DNA from: JBCBJX01 sp964342855
Lineage (GTDB): Bacteria; Pseudomonadota; Alphaproteobacteria; Caulobacterales; Parvularculaceae
Assembly: GCA_964342855.1 (NCBI GenBank)
Contig: CAYFIB010000023.1
Span: 1-44,912 of the forward strand
Direction: 5' to 3'
Length of the DNA: 44,912 bases
The translations under genes were made by a program, and so were the position numbers. Shown one piece after another: positions 8,110-19,365 of this stretch (positions are counted from its first letter, which is position 1; the number at the start of each line of letters is the position of its first letter). Under the pieces are notes generated by a model that did not search any database, was not told the origin of the DNA, and worked only from the letters and a program-made list of their open reading frames with translations.

Positions 8110-9921
8110 ATGTCCGCGCCTCTTCCGATCACGCGCGCTGAAACCAAGTCAGCGGCGCTCAAATCCTATTTCGGTTTCGATGATTTCCGTCCGGGTCAGG
8201 AGGATGTCGTCGACACGCTCCTCGCCCGGCGCGACGTGCTCGCGGTGATGCCGACGGGCGCCGGCAAGAGCCTGTGCTTCCAGCTGCCGGCGGCCATGGA
8301 GACCGGGCTTACGGTCGTTGTCTCGCCCCTCATCGCGTTGATGGAGAACCAGCTCGCAGGCCTCGCCAATTTCGGCGTGCCGGCCGGCGCCATTCACTCC
8401 GGCCGTCCGCGTGAGGCGAATGTCGCTGATTGGCGGCGTGCGCAGGCGGGGGAGATCAAACTTCTCTACATGTCGCCAGAGCGACTGACGACAGAGCGTA
8501 TGCTCGCCGCCCTGGACGGGTTGTCGGTCTCTCGTTTCGTCGTCGACGAAGCGCACTGCGTGAGCCAATGGGGGCATGATTTCCGTCCGGAATACCTCGC
8601 TCTCGCCTGCCTGAAGGATCGCTTCCCGAAGGCCGCCATCGCCGCGTTCACCGCCACGGCCGATGCGGCGACCCGCGCCGATATCGCGGCGCGGCTATTG
8701 CGTGAAGATGCGGCGACTTTCGTGCACGGCTTCGACCGGCCGAATATCCGCATTGAAGTTGAGGAAAAGCGCGAGCCGATGAAGCGGCTCGCCGCACTGC
8801 TCGACGAACACCCCGGCGAACAGGGCGTCATCTACTGCCTTTCGCGCAAATCCTGCGAAAACGTCGCAGATCGCCTCTCCGGCCCCGGACGAACCGTGCT
8901 CGCGTACCATGCCGGGCTTGATCCCGACACGCGGCGTGAGCGGCTGGAGCGGTTCCTTTCTGAGCCCGACATCACCATCGCCGCGACGATCGCGTTCGGC
9001 ATGGGCGTCGACAAGCCGGACATCCGCTTCGTCTTCCACCTCAATCTGCCGTCGACGCTGGAAGCGTATTATCAGGAAATCGGCCGCGCCGGGCGAGACG
9101 GCGCGCCCGCGCGCGCCACCCTGCTCTACGGCCTTGACGACCTTCGTAGCCGTAGACGGATGATCGATGAAACCGCCGCGCCGGAAGAGCAGAAGCGCGT
9201 GGAGCGCCGCCGTCTCGATGCGCTGGTCGCGTTCTGTGAAAGCATCACCTGCCGTCGCGTCCCCCTGCTCGCCTATTTTGGCGAACCCTCAGCACCTTGC
9301 GGAAACTGCGACGCCTGCCTGTCGCCGCCGGAAACCTATGACGGCTCAGAGACGGCGCGGCTCGCCCTTGGCCTGATTGAAGAGACCCGCGAATTATACG
9401 GACAATCGCATATCGCCTCAGTCCTGCGCGGAAAATCGACTGACAAGACGCGCACCGCCGGTCACGAAGACCTCCCGCAATTCGGCGCCGGCGCGAACCG
9501 ACCTGATGGCGAATGGCGCTCTGTCCTTCGCCAGCTCTATGCCATGGACGCGCTGCGCATCGACGATCAATACGGCAGCCTTCAGCTAACGGAATATGGT
9601 CGAGAAATACTAGCCGGAGAGAAGGTGCGCCTGCGCAAACCGTCCGAACCCAAAAAGACGGCCGCTCGCGTAGCGCCCGGTCCCGCCGCCTTCGCGGACG
9701 CCGCCGACGCCGAGCTGTTCCGTCGCCTGAAAGCCCTCCGCCGCGACCTCGCCGCGGAACGCAACGCGCCCGCCTACACTGTCTTCTCCGACCGTACCCT
9801 GATGGAGCTTGTCGCGGCGAAGCCCTCGTCCCGCGCCGAATTCGGGCGCGTCTTCGGAGTTGGCGCAAAAAAGGTCGAGCTGTTCGCGGAGGCGTTTCTC
9901 AACGTGCTGGCGCAGAACTAA
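8110..9921 (+). CDS. recQ: ATP-dependent DNA helicase RecQ
   Basis: 603 residues, a 3'-5' DNA helicase of recombination and fork repair. Visible motifs are Walker A MPTGAGKSLCFQLP (about residues 47-60), DEAH box VVDEAHCVSQWGHDFRPEY, motif III FTATA, and the arginine-finger motif YYQEIGRAGRDG. The RecQ zinc site follows (CRRVPLLAYFGEP..CGNCDAC), then the winged helix. A C-terminal HRDC domain spans about residues 525-600 (ELFRRLKALRRDLAAERN .. AYTVFSDRTLMELVAAKP). The length matches classical RecQ. Its stop overlaps the stop of the convergent Rrf2 gene by 4 bases. Confidence 0.97.
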   Translation: MSAPLPITRAETKSAALKSYFGFDDFRPGQEDVVDTLLARRDVLAVMPTGAGKSLCFQLPAAMETGLTVVVSPLIALMENQLAGLANFGVPAGAIHSGRPREANVADWRRAQAGEIKLLYMSPERLTTERMLAALDGLSVSRFVVDEAHCVSQWGHDFRPEYLALACLKDRFPKAAIAAFTATADAATRADIAARLLREDAATFVHGFDRPNIRIEVEEKREPMKRLAALLDEHPGEQGVIYCLSRKSCENVADRLSGPGRTVLAYHAGLDPDTRRERLERFLSEPDITIAATIAFGMGVDKPDIRFVFHLNLPSTLEAYYQEIGRAGRDGAPARATLLYGLDDLRSRRRMIDETAAPEEQKRVERRRLDALVAFCESITCRRVPLLAYFGEPSAPCGNCDACLSPPETYDGSETARLALGLIEETRELYGQSHIASVLRGKSTDKTRTAGHEDLPQFGAGANRPDGEWRSVLRQLYAMDALRIDDQYGSLQLTEYGREILAGEKVRLRKPSEPKKTAARVAPGPAAFADAADAELFRRLKALRRDLAAERNAPAYTVFSDRTLMELVAAKPSSRAEFGRVFGVGAKKVELFAEAFLNVLAQN

Positions 9922-10409
9922 TCGCGCTGGTTTTCAGCTAGCCAGCTTTTCATCCGGCGAACCGAACGCGGATCAATCGTCGCTTGAAGACGTTCCGCCA
10001 ATTGACTGATGGTGACGGACGCCAAGCTCTCCCGCCAGGCATTTTCCGCTTCCGACATCGTCACGTGGATAAGGCAGGGTGCGCGATAAGCGGACGGCCC
10101 AAGCGCCGCGGGTCCGCGCTGCCGGATTTCACTACACCGAAACGCTGGCTGACCCCCTTCAACGGCAAGAACGGCCTCAAGGAGGGTGATATCCTCGGGC
10201 TCACGACCCAGCCTGTAGCCCCCCTTCGGACCTGGCGACGAAACCAGAACACCGGCTTTGGCGAGCGCTTTCAGATGCTTGGAGAGGTAAGGCTCCGACA
10301 CGCCGTGAAACTCGGCGAGCGCTTTCGCTGACAACGCCGCGCCGACCGGCAGAGCCGCGATCACCAACAGGCAGTGCAGCGCCCACTCGACGCCTTCGGA
10401 CATTTTCAT
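9918..10409 (-). CDS. Rrf2 family transcriptional regulator
   Basis: 163 residues from the ATG at 10407-10409, which follows AGGAAG; an ATG 54 bases upstream also lies in frame but lacks the family N-terminus. The winged helix spans residues 1-80 (ALSAKALAEFHGVSEPYLSKHLKALAKAGVLVSSPGPKGGYRLGR), the hallmark of Rrf2 proteins such as IscR and NsrR. In the C-terminal half only two cysteines are present (C92 in FRCSEIRQRGP and C112 in APCLIH) where cluster-binding members have three, so it may sense redox state by thiols or bind a cluster with other ligands. It diverges from an AhpD-like gene across a palindromic AT-rich region, and most likely represses that gene and itself. Confidence 0.9.
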   Translation of the reverse strand: MKMSEGVEWALHCLLVIAALPVGAALSAKALAEFHGVSEPYLSKHLKALAKAGVLVSSPGPKGGYRLGREPEDITLLEAVLAVEGGQPAFRCSEIRQRGPAALGPSAYRAPCLIHVTMSEAENAWRESLASVTISQLAERLQATIDPRSVRRMKSWLAENQRD

Positions 10410-10476
10410 CGTTGCTTCCTCTTCCATCCCACGCGGCGCGACGGGGGCGCTGCAAATCACCAACTCATATCCGAAT

Positions 10477-10519
10477 TAATATGGACATTTTTTATCTTGG
10501 TTATATTTTATCCATATTA
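10477..10519. promoter_or_regulatory. Palindromic operator/promoter between the Rrf2 and AhpD-like genes
   Basis: A perfect 9-bp inverted repeat, TAATATGGA (10477-10485) and TCCATATTA (10511-10519), flanks a 25-base AT-rich core in an otherwise GC-rich region. For the rightward gene a plausible promoter is TGGACA (10482-10487) with TATTTT (10504-10509) 16 bases on, so a protein bound to the arms would cover both elements. It is the obvious candidate binding site of the divergently encoded Rrf2 protein. Confidence 0.6.
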
Positions 10520-10541
10520 TTGAGCCTCGAAGGAACCCAAC

Positions 10542-11006
10542 ATGACTGAGAGAATTAACGCGGCCACCGTCGCCCCCTCCGCGTACCGCGCCGTATTCGG
10601 ACTGGAACTGGCCGTTCGGGAGTTCGGACTGTCGCCGAAACTTCTGCATCTGGTGAAACTGCGCGCATCCCAGATCAACGGCTGCGCGTTCTGCATCGAC
10701 ATGCATGCGAAAGAGGCGCTCGACGACGGAGAAGATCCGCAGCGTCTGCATCTCCTGACGGCATGGCGGGAGAGCCCGCTTTACACGCCAACGGAACGCG
10801 CCGCGCTGTCATGGACGGAAACGGTGACGCGACTCGCAGACGGCGCGCCGTCAGATGCTGACTACCAGAGCGCGCTAGAAGCCTTGGGCGAAGACCATCT
10901 TGTCAAACTCACCGTCGCAATCGGAACCATCAATGTCTGGAACCGGTTGGCGGCGAGTTTCCGTACGCCGCATCCGATAGGGATGGACGCACGCGTCGGC
11001 GGTTGA
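10542..11006 (+). CDS. AhpD-like alkylhydroperoxidase / carboxymuconolactone decarboxylase family protein
   Basis: 154 residues, all-helical. The active-site motif INGCAFCIDMH gives C48, C51 and H55, the CxxC..H proton-relay arrangement of AhpD-type peroxidases; classical carboxymuconolactone decarboxylases lack this pair. It probably reduces peroxides with an unknown thiol reductant in the cytoplasm. The ATG follows AAGGAA at 6 bases. The divergent Rrf2 regulator and the shared palindrome suggest induction by oxidative or nitrosative stress. It converges on alaS with a 17-base gap. Confidence 0.9.
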   Translation: MTERINAATVAPSAYRAVFGLELAVREFGLSPKLLHLVKLRASQINGCAFCIDMHAKEALDDGEDPQRLHLLTAWRESPLYTPTERAALSWTETVTRLADGAPSDADYQSALEALGEDHLVKLTVAIGTINVWNRLAASFRTPHPIGMDARVGG

Positions 11007-11023
11007 CGTCAGAGCTTCAGCTC

Positions 11024-13685
<2,662 letters not shown>

Positions 13686-13705
13686 CAGGGCGACCTCGTT
13701 CCATT

Positions 13706-13739
13706 AAAAAGCTCCGAGCGATATGGGATCGCTCGGAGC
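13706..13739 (-). terminator. Rho-independent terminator of recA
   Basis: GCTCCGAGCGAT (13711-13722) pairs with ATCGCTCGGAGC (13728-13739) in a perfect 12-bp stem with a 5-nt loop. On the minus strand it is followed directly by TTTTT. It lies about 85 bases past the recA stop and just upstream of alaS, so it separates the two genes. Confidence 0.88.
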
Positions 13740-13823
13740 GCGGTATCAAGTCTTTGTCGGGCGATGTGTTACGACCGGCCCCGCCCCGCTGTCCAGCGGC
13801 GGCGGAGGTCCCGCCGCGACGCC

Positions 13824-14912
13824 TCAACCAGCGAGCGCTTCGCCGTCCTCGCCATCATCTTCAGCGTCCGGCCCGACGAGCATCTCCTCGGCGATAAGCC
13901 CGGCGTTGGCGCGGATCGCTTTCTCGATGGTCGCGGCCATGTCTGGATTGTCCCTTAGGAACTGCTTGGCGTTTTCGCGGCCCTGACCGATACGCGTGGA
14001 GTCATAGGAATACCAAGCCCCCGATTTCTCCACGACCCCCGCTTGCACGCCGAGGTCGACCAGCTCGCCCATCTTGGAGACGCCCTCGCCGTACATGATG
14101 TCGAACTCCACCTGCTTGAACGGCGGCGCCATCTTGTTCTTCACGACCTTCACGCGGGTCTGGTTGCCGACAATCTCGTCGCGGTTCTTGATCGAACCGA
14201 TGCGGCGGATATCGAGCCGCACCGAGGAATAGAACTTCAGCGCGTTGCCGCCGGTCGTCGTCTCCGGCGACCCGAACATGACGCCGATCTTCATGCGGAT
14301 CTGGTTGATGAAGATGACCATGCAGTTGGATTTGGAGATCGACCCCGTGAGCTTGCGCAGCGCCTGGCTCATGAGGCGCGCCTGCAGGCCGGGCAGCGAG
14401 TCGCCCATATCGCCTTCCAGTTCGGCGCGCGGCGTCAGCGCGGCGACCGAGTCGATGACAAGAACATCGACGGCGCCCGAGCGCACCAGGGTATCGGCGA
14501 TCTCCAGCGCTTGTTCGCCCGTATCCGGCTGCGAAATGAGGAGATCATCGAGATCGACGCCGAGCTTCTTGGCGTAACCCGGGTCGAGCGCGTGTTCGGC
14601 GTCCACGAACGCCGCGACGCCGCCGGACTTCTGCGCCTCCGACACGCAATGCAGCGCGAGGGTGGTTTTACCGGAGCTCTCCGGCCCATAAATTTCGATG
14701 ATGCGGCCTTTGGGAAGCCCGCCGATGCCAAGGGCGATGTCCAGGCTGAGCGAGCCCGACGAAATCGTCTCGACCTCGACCTTGGAGTCCGCGCCGAGAC
14801 GCATGACCGATCCCTTGCCGAAGGCCCGATCGATCTGCGCGATCGCTGCGTCCAACGCCTTTTTCTTGTCCATTCCTTCGGACCCCGCCACTCTCAACAC
14901 GCTCACCGACAT
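13824..14912 (-). CDS. recA: Recombinase RecA
   Basis: 362 residues. RecA forms filaments on single-stranded DNA, catalyses strand exchange and triggers LexA self-cleavage. Visible are the N-terminal helix (KKKALDAAIAQIDRAFGKGS), Walker A GPESSGKTT (about residues 75-83), Walker B region VDVLVIDSVAAL, the L2 loop GSPETTTGGNALKFYSSVR, and an acidic C-terminal tail. The ATG at 14912 is preferred to the internal ATG 39 bases on because it follows GGAGG at 5-6 bases. An SOS box and a promoter-like sequence lie upstream, and a strong terminator downstream. Confidence 0.98.
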   Translation of the reverse strand: MSVSVLRVAGSEGMDKKKALDAAIAQIDRAFGKGSVMRLGADSKVEVETISSGSLSLDIALGIGGLPKGRIIEIYGPESSGKTTLALHCVSEAQKSGGVAAFVDAEHALDPGYAKKLGVDLDDLLISQPDTGEQALEIADTLVRSGAVDVLVIDSVAALTPRAELEGDMGDSLPGLQARLMSQALRKLTGSISKSNCMVIFINQIRMKIGVMFGSPETTTGGNALKFYSSVRLDIRRIGSIKNRDEIVGNQTRVKVVKNKMAPPFKQVEFDIMYGEGVSKMGELVDLGVQAGVVEKSGAWYSYDSTRIGQGRENAKQFLRDNPDMAATIEKAIRANAGLIAEEMLVGPDAEDDGEDGEALAG

Positions 14913-14959
14913 GCCCGCCTCCGTTCTGTCATAGCCGCTGATCCAGTCAACGAATTCAG

Positions 14960-14988
14960 AATGTACGCGCTTTGTTCCTTTATGACAA
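14960..14988 (-). promoter_or_regulatory. Candidate recA promoter
   Basis: On the minus strand TTGTCA (14988-14983) is followed after 17 bases by TACATT (14965-14960), close to the sigma-70 consensus and about 48 bases upstream of the recA start. A second, weaker candidate (TTCGAA, 17 bases, TATCAA) lies further upstream and overlaps the SOS box. Confidence 0.5.
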
Positions 14989-15028
14989 GCATCGCCAACC
15001 AGCTGATTGATAACGGGAATTTCGATCT

Positions 15029-15043
15029 GTTCGAAATACGTTC
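15029..15043. promoter_or_regulatory. SOS box (LexA site), GTTC-N7-GTTC
   Basis: GTTC at 15029-15032 and GTTC at 15040-15043 are separated by exactly 7 bases (GAAATAC), the established alphaproteobacterial LexA motif. It lies 116 bases upstream of recA and 32 bases upstream of the small divergent gene at 15076, so LexA could repress both. Confidence 0.85.
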
Positions 15044-15075
15044 CAACCCCGCGCCACCGAGGAGATAACCTTAAG

Positions 15076-15264
15076 ATGGGCCTAAACGATCCAAGCGATT
15101 CGGGCGCCGACCTGCAGATCGGGCCGACCGATCAAGGCATGGTGCGCATCTACGTCTTCGGCGAAGACGTAGATCTGCCGCTCGATTTCGACCCTGAGGA
15201 CGCCGAAGCGATCGCCGAAGAGCTGATGGCCGCCGCGGAGGCCGCGCGAAAAATGCGCCGCTGA
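15076..15264 (+). CDS. Small acidic protein, DUF6324-like
   Basis: 62 residues: a conserved-looking core LQIGPTDQGMVRIYVFGEDV, then PLDFDPEDAEAIAEELMAAA and a basic end RKMRR. From memory it resembles the DUF6324 family of small alphaproteobacterial proteins, of unknown function; that name is not verified here. The start at 15076 is chosen because AGGAG precedes it and the upstream in-frame extension runs through the recA SOS box and has no protein character. It is divergent from recA, and the SOS box sits next to its own promoter region (a TTGATA at 15008 could be its -35), so it may be damage-inducible. No signal peptide or membrane segment. Confidence 0.75.
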   Translation: MGLNDPSDSGADLQIGPTDQGMVRIYVFGEDVDLPLDFDPEDAEAIAEELMAAAEAARKMRR

Positions 15265-15335
15265 GGCGGGCGCCATTGCGCCGCCAAACTCGCGGACCAT
15301 CTTGCCGATGAACAGCTGATGCGGGGAACGCCGCC

Positions 15336-17423
15336 ATGAAACGTCTTGTCTTCGTCCTTGCAGGCTTCGCCGGCCTCCTCGTCCTGCTTCTTGCGGGCGC
15401 GGTCATCTTCGGCCCGTCGCTCATTCCGGCAGGAACGCTGGAGCGCGAGGTGGAGAAGCAGGTGAGCGCCGCCCTTGGCCGCGAAGCGGATGTGGAGCCA
15501 GAGCTGAAGCTCGCGATCCTGCCGACGCCGAGCGTGAAGACGGGGCCCATCACCATCGCCAACGCTGAGGGCTACAACGAGCCCTATCTCGCGCGGATCG
15601 AAGCCGCCGACATCCGCGTCGCGCTCTGGCCCCTGCTCGCGCGCAAGGTGGAGATTGAGGCGTTCATCCTGACGAAGCCGGACATCCGTCTGGAGACGAA
15701 AGCGGACGGCTCGAACAATTTCACCTTTGAGACAGAAGCGCCGTCCTCCGACGCGCCAGCCTCCGCGCCGCAGGACGCCCCGGACGCCAACGCGCTCGGC
15801 GACGTTTCCTTCGGCGACGTGCGCATTGTCGATGGCGCGTTGTCGCTCGCCGACGGCGCGAGCGGCCAGACGCGGCGGGTGGAAGGCCTCAACGCCATTT
15901 TCACCCTGGCGAGTCTCGACTCCCCGTTTGATCTGACGGCGGACTTCACTCTTGACGGCGAGGACGCCGACCTCTCGGTGAGGGTGGACACGCCGCGCGA
16001 TCTCATCGCCGGCCGGGCGACGAGCCTCAAGGGCGATATCTCCCTTGGCGCGACGACGCTGAACGGCGCTGCGAAAGCGACCCTCGCTGAGGCAGGCGCG
16101 ACCGCGTCGGGAACCGTCGTTTTTGAAACGAAGAGCGTGCGCGACCTCGCGGCGTTCGCCGGCGCGCCCATCGAGGCGCCGAACGGCTTCGGCCCGGCGC
16201 GGCTCGAAGGCGCCTTCTCCGCGGACGGAAAGCTCTTTTCTTTTGAAAACGCGAAATTCGCCTTTGACGATATCGCTGGATCGGGCTTCGTCCGTATGGA
16301 CCTATCCGGCGATCGCCCTAAAGCGACCGTTCGCGCTGATCTCGGTGATCTGGATCTGCGTCCTTATCTCACCGCCACGACACCGTCAGGGGACAGCGAC
16401 GCCGCCGCCTCAAACGAATTCCCCGCGTGGAGCGAAGAGCCCATCGACGTCTCGGCTCTGCGGATGGCGGACCTCGAACTGCAGGCGAAGACAGACGCGA
16501 TCCTGCTTGAGGATCTCACCATCGAGCGCAGCGCTCTCAAGGCGAGTCTCGTCAACGGTCGCCTGACGGCGACCCTGACTGATCTTGGACTTTATAGCGG
16601 TGCTGGAACGGCCGACGTCGCCCTAGACGCGCGCGGCGCGACGCCGACGCTCAACGTGCGCGCCAACCTCGAAGGTCTTGATGCGGACGCGTTCGCAAAG
16701 GAAGTCATGAAGCTCGACCGCCTTTCGGGGACAGGCGCTTTGACGGCGACGCTTTCGGCGCGCGGCGCAAGCGAGGCGGCGTTCGTACGTTCGCTCAACG
16801 GGACCGGATCGTTTCGCGTCGATAACGGCGCCGTGCACGGCTTCGATCTTGGCGGCGCGGCGTCGGAAGCGTTGCAGCTCATCGACCAGACCAACCGTCA
16901 GAACGCGACGGAGCTGCGGGCAGCGGCGGGCGCGGATCGTCAAACGACGTTCTCCGCCCTTGGCGGCGCGTTCACGGCGAAAGACGGCCTCATCACGCTG
17001 TCGGAAATCGCCATGAAGGCAGAGCGCCTCTCTGTCGTCGGCGCGGGAACGGTGAACCTGCCGAAGCAGTCGACGGACATCGGCCTTAAAGCCGCCTATC
17101 AGCGCGTGGTCGAAGGCGCCGCGCAGGGCCAGCGCTCCGTACCGCTGAAAGTCGGCGGCACGTTCTCGAAGCCGACCTTCGGCGTTGATCTGAAACAGGC
17201 GGCGAAAGACACCGCCGCCAATCAGATCGATCGTCTGCTGGACAAAGCCGTCGGCGGCGAAGCGAACCGCGGCCAGGGCAAAACCGCCGAGGCCGTGGCG
17301 GGCGCGGCGGCGAACCTTCTCCTTAACCGGAAGAAAAAGACGGAGGAGCCGGAGCCGGCCGAACCGGAGAAGACCGACGAAGAAACCCCGCCGCCCGCGG
17401 AGGATGATGGCGGAGGCGAGTGA
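15336..17423 (+). CDS. AsmA family protein
   Basis: 695 residues. An N-terminal membrane anchor (LVFVLAGFAGLLVLLLAGAV) is followed by an AsmA N-terminal domain (residues 30-150; PTPSVKTGPITIANAEGY, VALWPLLARKVEIEAF). A long beta-rich region and the AsmA_2 C-terminal domain (about residues 430-600; LDRLSGTGALTATLSARGAS, GSFRVDNGAVHGFDLG) come next. The last 40 residues are a low-complexity Lys/Glu/Pro tail. AsmA-like proteins are inner-membrane anchored and extend into the periplasm; relatives bridge phospholipids to the outer membrane. The exact role here is unknown. It appears to be transcribed alone, and ends facing a palindromic repeat. Confidence 0.88.
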   Translation: MKRLVFVLAGFAGLLVLLLAGAVIFGPSLIPAGTLEREVEKQVSAALGREADVEPELKLAILPTPSVKTGPITIANAEGYNEPYLARIEAADIRVALWPLLARKVEIEAFILTKPDIRLETKADGSNNFTFETEAPSSDAPASAPQDAPDANALGDVSFGDVRIVDGALSLADGASGQTRRVEGLNAIFTLASLDSPFDLTADFTLDGEDADLSVRVDTPRDLIAGRATSLKGDISLGATTLNGAAKATLAEAGATASGTVVFETKSVRDLAAFAGAPIEAPNGFGPARLEGAFSADGKLFSFENAKFAFDDIAGSGFVRMDLSGDRPKATVRADLGDLDLRPYLTATTPSGDSDAAASNEFPAWSEEPIDVSALRMADLELQAKTDAILLEDLTIERSALKASLVNGRLTATLTDLGLYSGAGTADVALDARGATPTLNVRANLEGLDADAFAKEVMKLDRLSGTGALTATLSARGASEAAFVRSLNGTGSFRVDNGAVHGFDLGGAASEALQLIDQTNRQNATELRAAAGADRQTTFSALGGAFTAKDGLITLSEIAMKAERLSVVGAGTVNLPKQSTDIGLKAAYQRVVEGAAQGQRSVPLKVGGTFSKPTFGVDLKQAAKDTAANQIDRLLDKAVGGEANRGQGKTAEAVAGAAANLLLNRKKKTEEPEPAEPEKTDEETPPPAEDDGGGE

Positions 17424-17452
17424 TCCGCCGAGTTCGGCTCAAGCGCTGCTCG

Positions 17453-17586
17453 CCGTCCTTCGTGACGCGGCCTCTTCATCCTGAGGAGCCGCCGTGAGAC
17501 GGCGTCTTGAAGGGCGGCCGCTCCTCAGGACGAAGATTATTCTGACCTCATCCTGAGGAGGCGCGCAGCGCCGTCACGAAGGACGG
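17453..17586. repeat. Intergenic palindromic repeat between convergent genes
   Basis: The outer arms, CCGTCCTTCGTGACG (17453-17467) and CGTCACGAAGGACGG (17572-17586), are perfect 15-bp inverted repeats. Inside, TCATCCTGAGGAG occurs twice as a direct repeat (from 17476 and from 17548), and CTCCTCAGGA (17521-17530) is an inverted copy. It lies in the 195-base gap between the AsmA gene and the convergent acyl-CoA ligase. Sequences of the pattern TCATCCTGAGGAG...CGAAGGAC are a familiar dispersed intergenic repeat in alphaproteobacteria. Folded as RNA it could stop or stabilise transcripts from both sides. Confidence 0.75.
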
Positions 17587-17618
17587 TGGCGCTCTCATAA
17601 CTCCGTATCAGACGACCT

Positions 17619-19238
17619 CTAAGACGCCAGCTCATAGTCCTTGAACTGCTCGCGTAACTTCGTCTTCAACACCTTGCCGGTGGCGCCGAGCGGCAACTCA
17701 TCGATGAACTCCACCGCGTCCGGCCACGCGATTTTCGGCAGGCGCTCAGCGATATAGGCCTTCACCTCATCGGCGGTGACGCTCGATCCCGCCGCACGGA
17801 CGACGAGGAGCAGCGGGCGCTCATCCCATTTCGGGTGCTTCGCGGCGATAACCGCGGCTTGCGCGACGCCCTCATGGGACATGGCGGCGTTCTCGATGTC
17901 GATCGAGGAGACCCACTCCCCGCCCGATTTGATGACGTCCTTCGCGCGATCGGTGATCTGCATGATCCCGGTGCGGTCGATCGTGGCGACGTCGCCTGTG
18001 TCAAACCAGCCGTCGACCGTCAGAATATCCTTGTCGTGATTATAATACTCTTTCACAATCCACGGCCCGCGCACCTGAAGGTGGCCTTCGTGCTCGCCGT
18101 CATGGGGCAGCACATGGCCGTCAACGTCGACGAGACGCATCTCCACACCGAAAATCGCACGCCCCTGTTTTAACGTGATTGCGATCTGCTCATCTTCCGG
18201 CAACGACCGTTCCGCCGGGGTCAACGACATGGTGGTGCCGAGCGGCGACATCTCTGTCATGCCCCAGCCCTGAATGACCTCGACATCATGCTTCTTGAAG
18301 CCGCGGACGATTTTCTCCGGCAGCGCCGATCCGCCGACAAGCGTCTTCTTCATGTGCTTCAGGGTTTTGCCGGCGCCGTCGAGGTATTGAAGAAGGCCCA
18401 GCCAGACCGTCGGCACGCCGAGCGAAAACTGGACTTCTTCGTCTTCCATCAGGGTCGCGAGGCTTTCGCCATCCAAAGCGGGGCCCGGAAAGACCATCTT
18501 GGCGCCAATCATCAGGCAGGCGTACGGGATGTTCCATGCGTTTACGTGGAACATCGGCACGACCGGCAAGACGCAATCACCAACTTGCATGTTGAGCGAG
18601 GTTGGCAAATTGGCCGCGTACGACTGTAGGACCGTCGAGCGATGCGAATAGAGAACGCCTTTCGGCACCCCCGTCGTGCCCGAGGTGTAGCAAAGCCCGC
18701 TGGCGGTGTTCTCGTCGAAGATCTCCCAGACAATCTCATCGCTCGCATCAGCGATCATGTCCTCGTAGGAACGAAGTTCGCCAGCTGAGAAGTCCGGCAT
18801 ACTCGTTTTGTCCGTCAGCGAAACGAAATTCTTGACGGACTTCAGATGCGGCGCGAGCGCTTCGATAAGCGGCGTGAAGGTCGTGTCGAAAAAGATCCAC
18901 TCGTCGCCCGCGTGGTTGATCACGTAGCCCGCGTTCTCCGGGCCGAGGCGCGGGTTGATCGTGTGGCATACCGCGCCGATGCCGGCGAGCGCGTAATAGA
19001 GCTCGAACTGGCGAAAGGTGTTCCACCCGATGACGCCGATGCGGTCGCCTTTTTTGACGCCGTTGGCTTTCAAGGCGTTGGCGAGTTTCCGGATGCGGAC
19101 GTTCGCTTCGGCATAGGTGTACCGATGAATGGGACCTTCGACAGTCCGCGTCACGATCTCCTGATCGGGAAAATTCGCCACCGCGTTCTCAAGGATGTCC
19201 TTGATGAGCAGCGGGCGGTCCATCATGAGTCCCAACAT
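17619..19238 (-). CDS. Medium/long-chain acyl-CoA synthetase, AlkK-like
   Basis: 539 residues of the adenylate-forming superfamily. It activates a fatty acid with ATP and CoA to acyl-CoA. The P-loop is CYTSGTTGVPKGVLYSHRS, then GWGMTEMSPLGT, the hinge region GWFDTGDVATIDRTG and RAKDVIKSGGEWVSSIDIE, and the catalytic lysine region GATGKVLKTKLRE near the C-terminus. The N-terminus MLGLMMDRPLL and the segment LPVVPMFHVNAW strongly resemble AlkK of Pseudomonas alkane degradation, so a medium-chain substrate is likely but not proven. The start follows AGGGAG at 7 bases. No beta-oxidation genes are adjacent. Confidence 0.9.
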   Translation of the reverse strand: MLGLMMDRPLLIKDILENAVANFPDQEIVTRTVEGPIHRYTYAEANVRIRKLANALKANGVKKGDRIGVIGWNTFRQFELYYALAGIGAVCHTINPRLGPENAGYVINHAGDEWIFFDTTFTPLIEALAPHLKSVKNFVSLTDKTSMPDFSAGELRSYEDMIADASDEIVWEIFDENTASGLCYTSGTTGVPKGVLYSHRSTVLQSYAANLPTSLNMQVGDCVLPVVPMFHVNAWNIPYACLMIGAKMVFPGPALDGESLATLMEDEEVQFSLGVPTVWLGLLQYLDGAGKTLKHMKKTLVGGSALPEKIVRGFKKHDVEVIQGWGMTEMSPLGTTMSLTPAERSLPEDEQIAITLKQGRAIFGVEMRLVDVDGHVLPHDGEHEGHLQVRGPWIVKEYYNHDKDILTVDGWFDTGDVATIDRTGIMQITDRAKDVIKSGGEWVSSIDIENAAMSHEGVAQAAVIAAKHPKWDERPLLLVVRAAGSSVTADEVKAYIAERLPKIAWPDAVEFIDELPLGATGKVLKTKLREQFKDYELAS

Positions 19239-19365
19239 GGGCGTCTCCCTAAACGTTTGATTTTGTGAATCTTATGCGGGCGAGCCCCGGCGTCGTCAAA
19301 CGTGCGGCGCCGTTGTGGGGCCATTTCGCTTGCCGCATCGCACCACGCATGTTTCCATAATCTCG

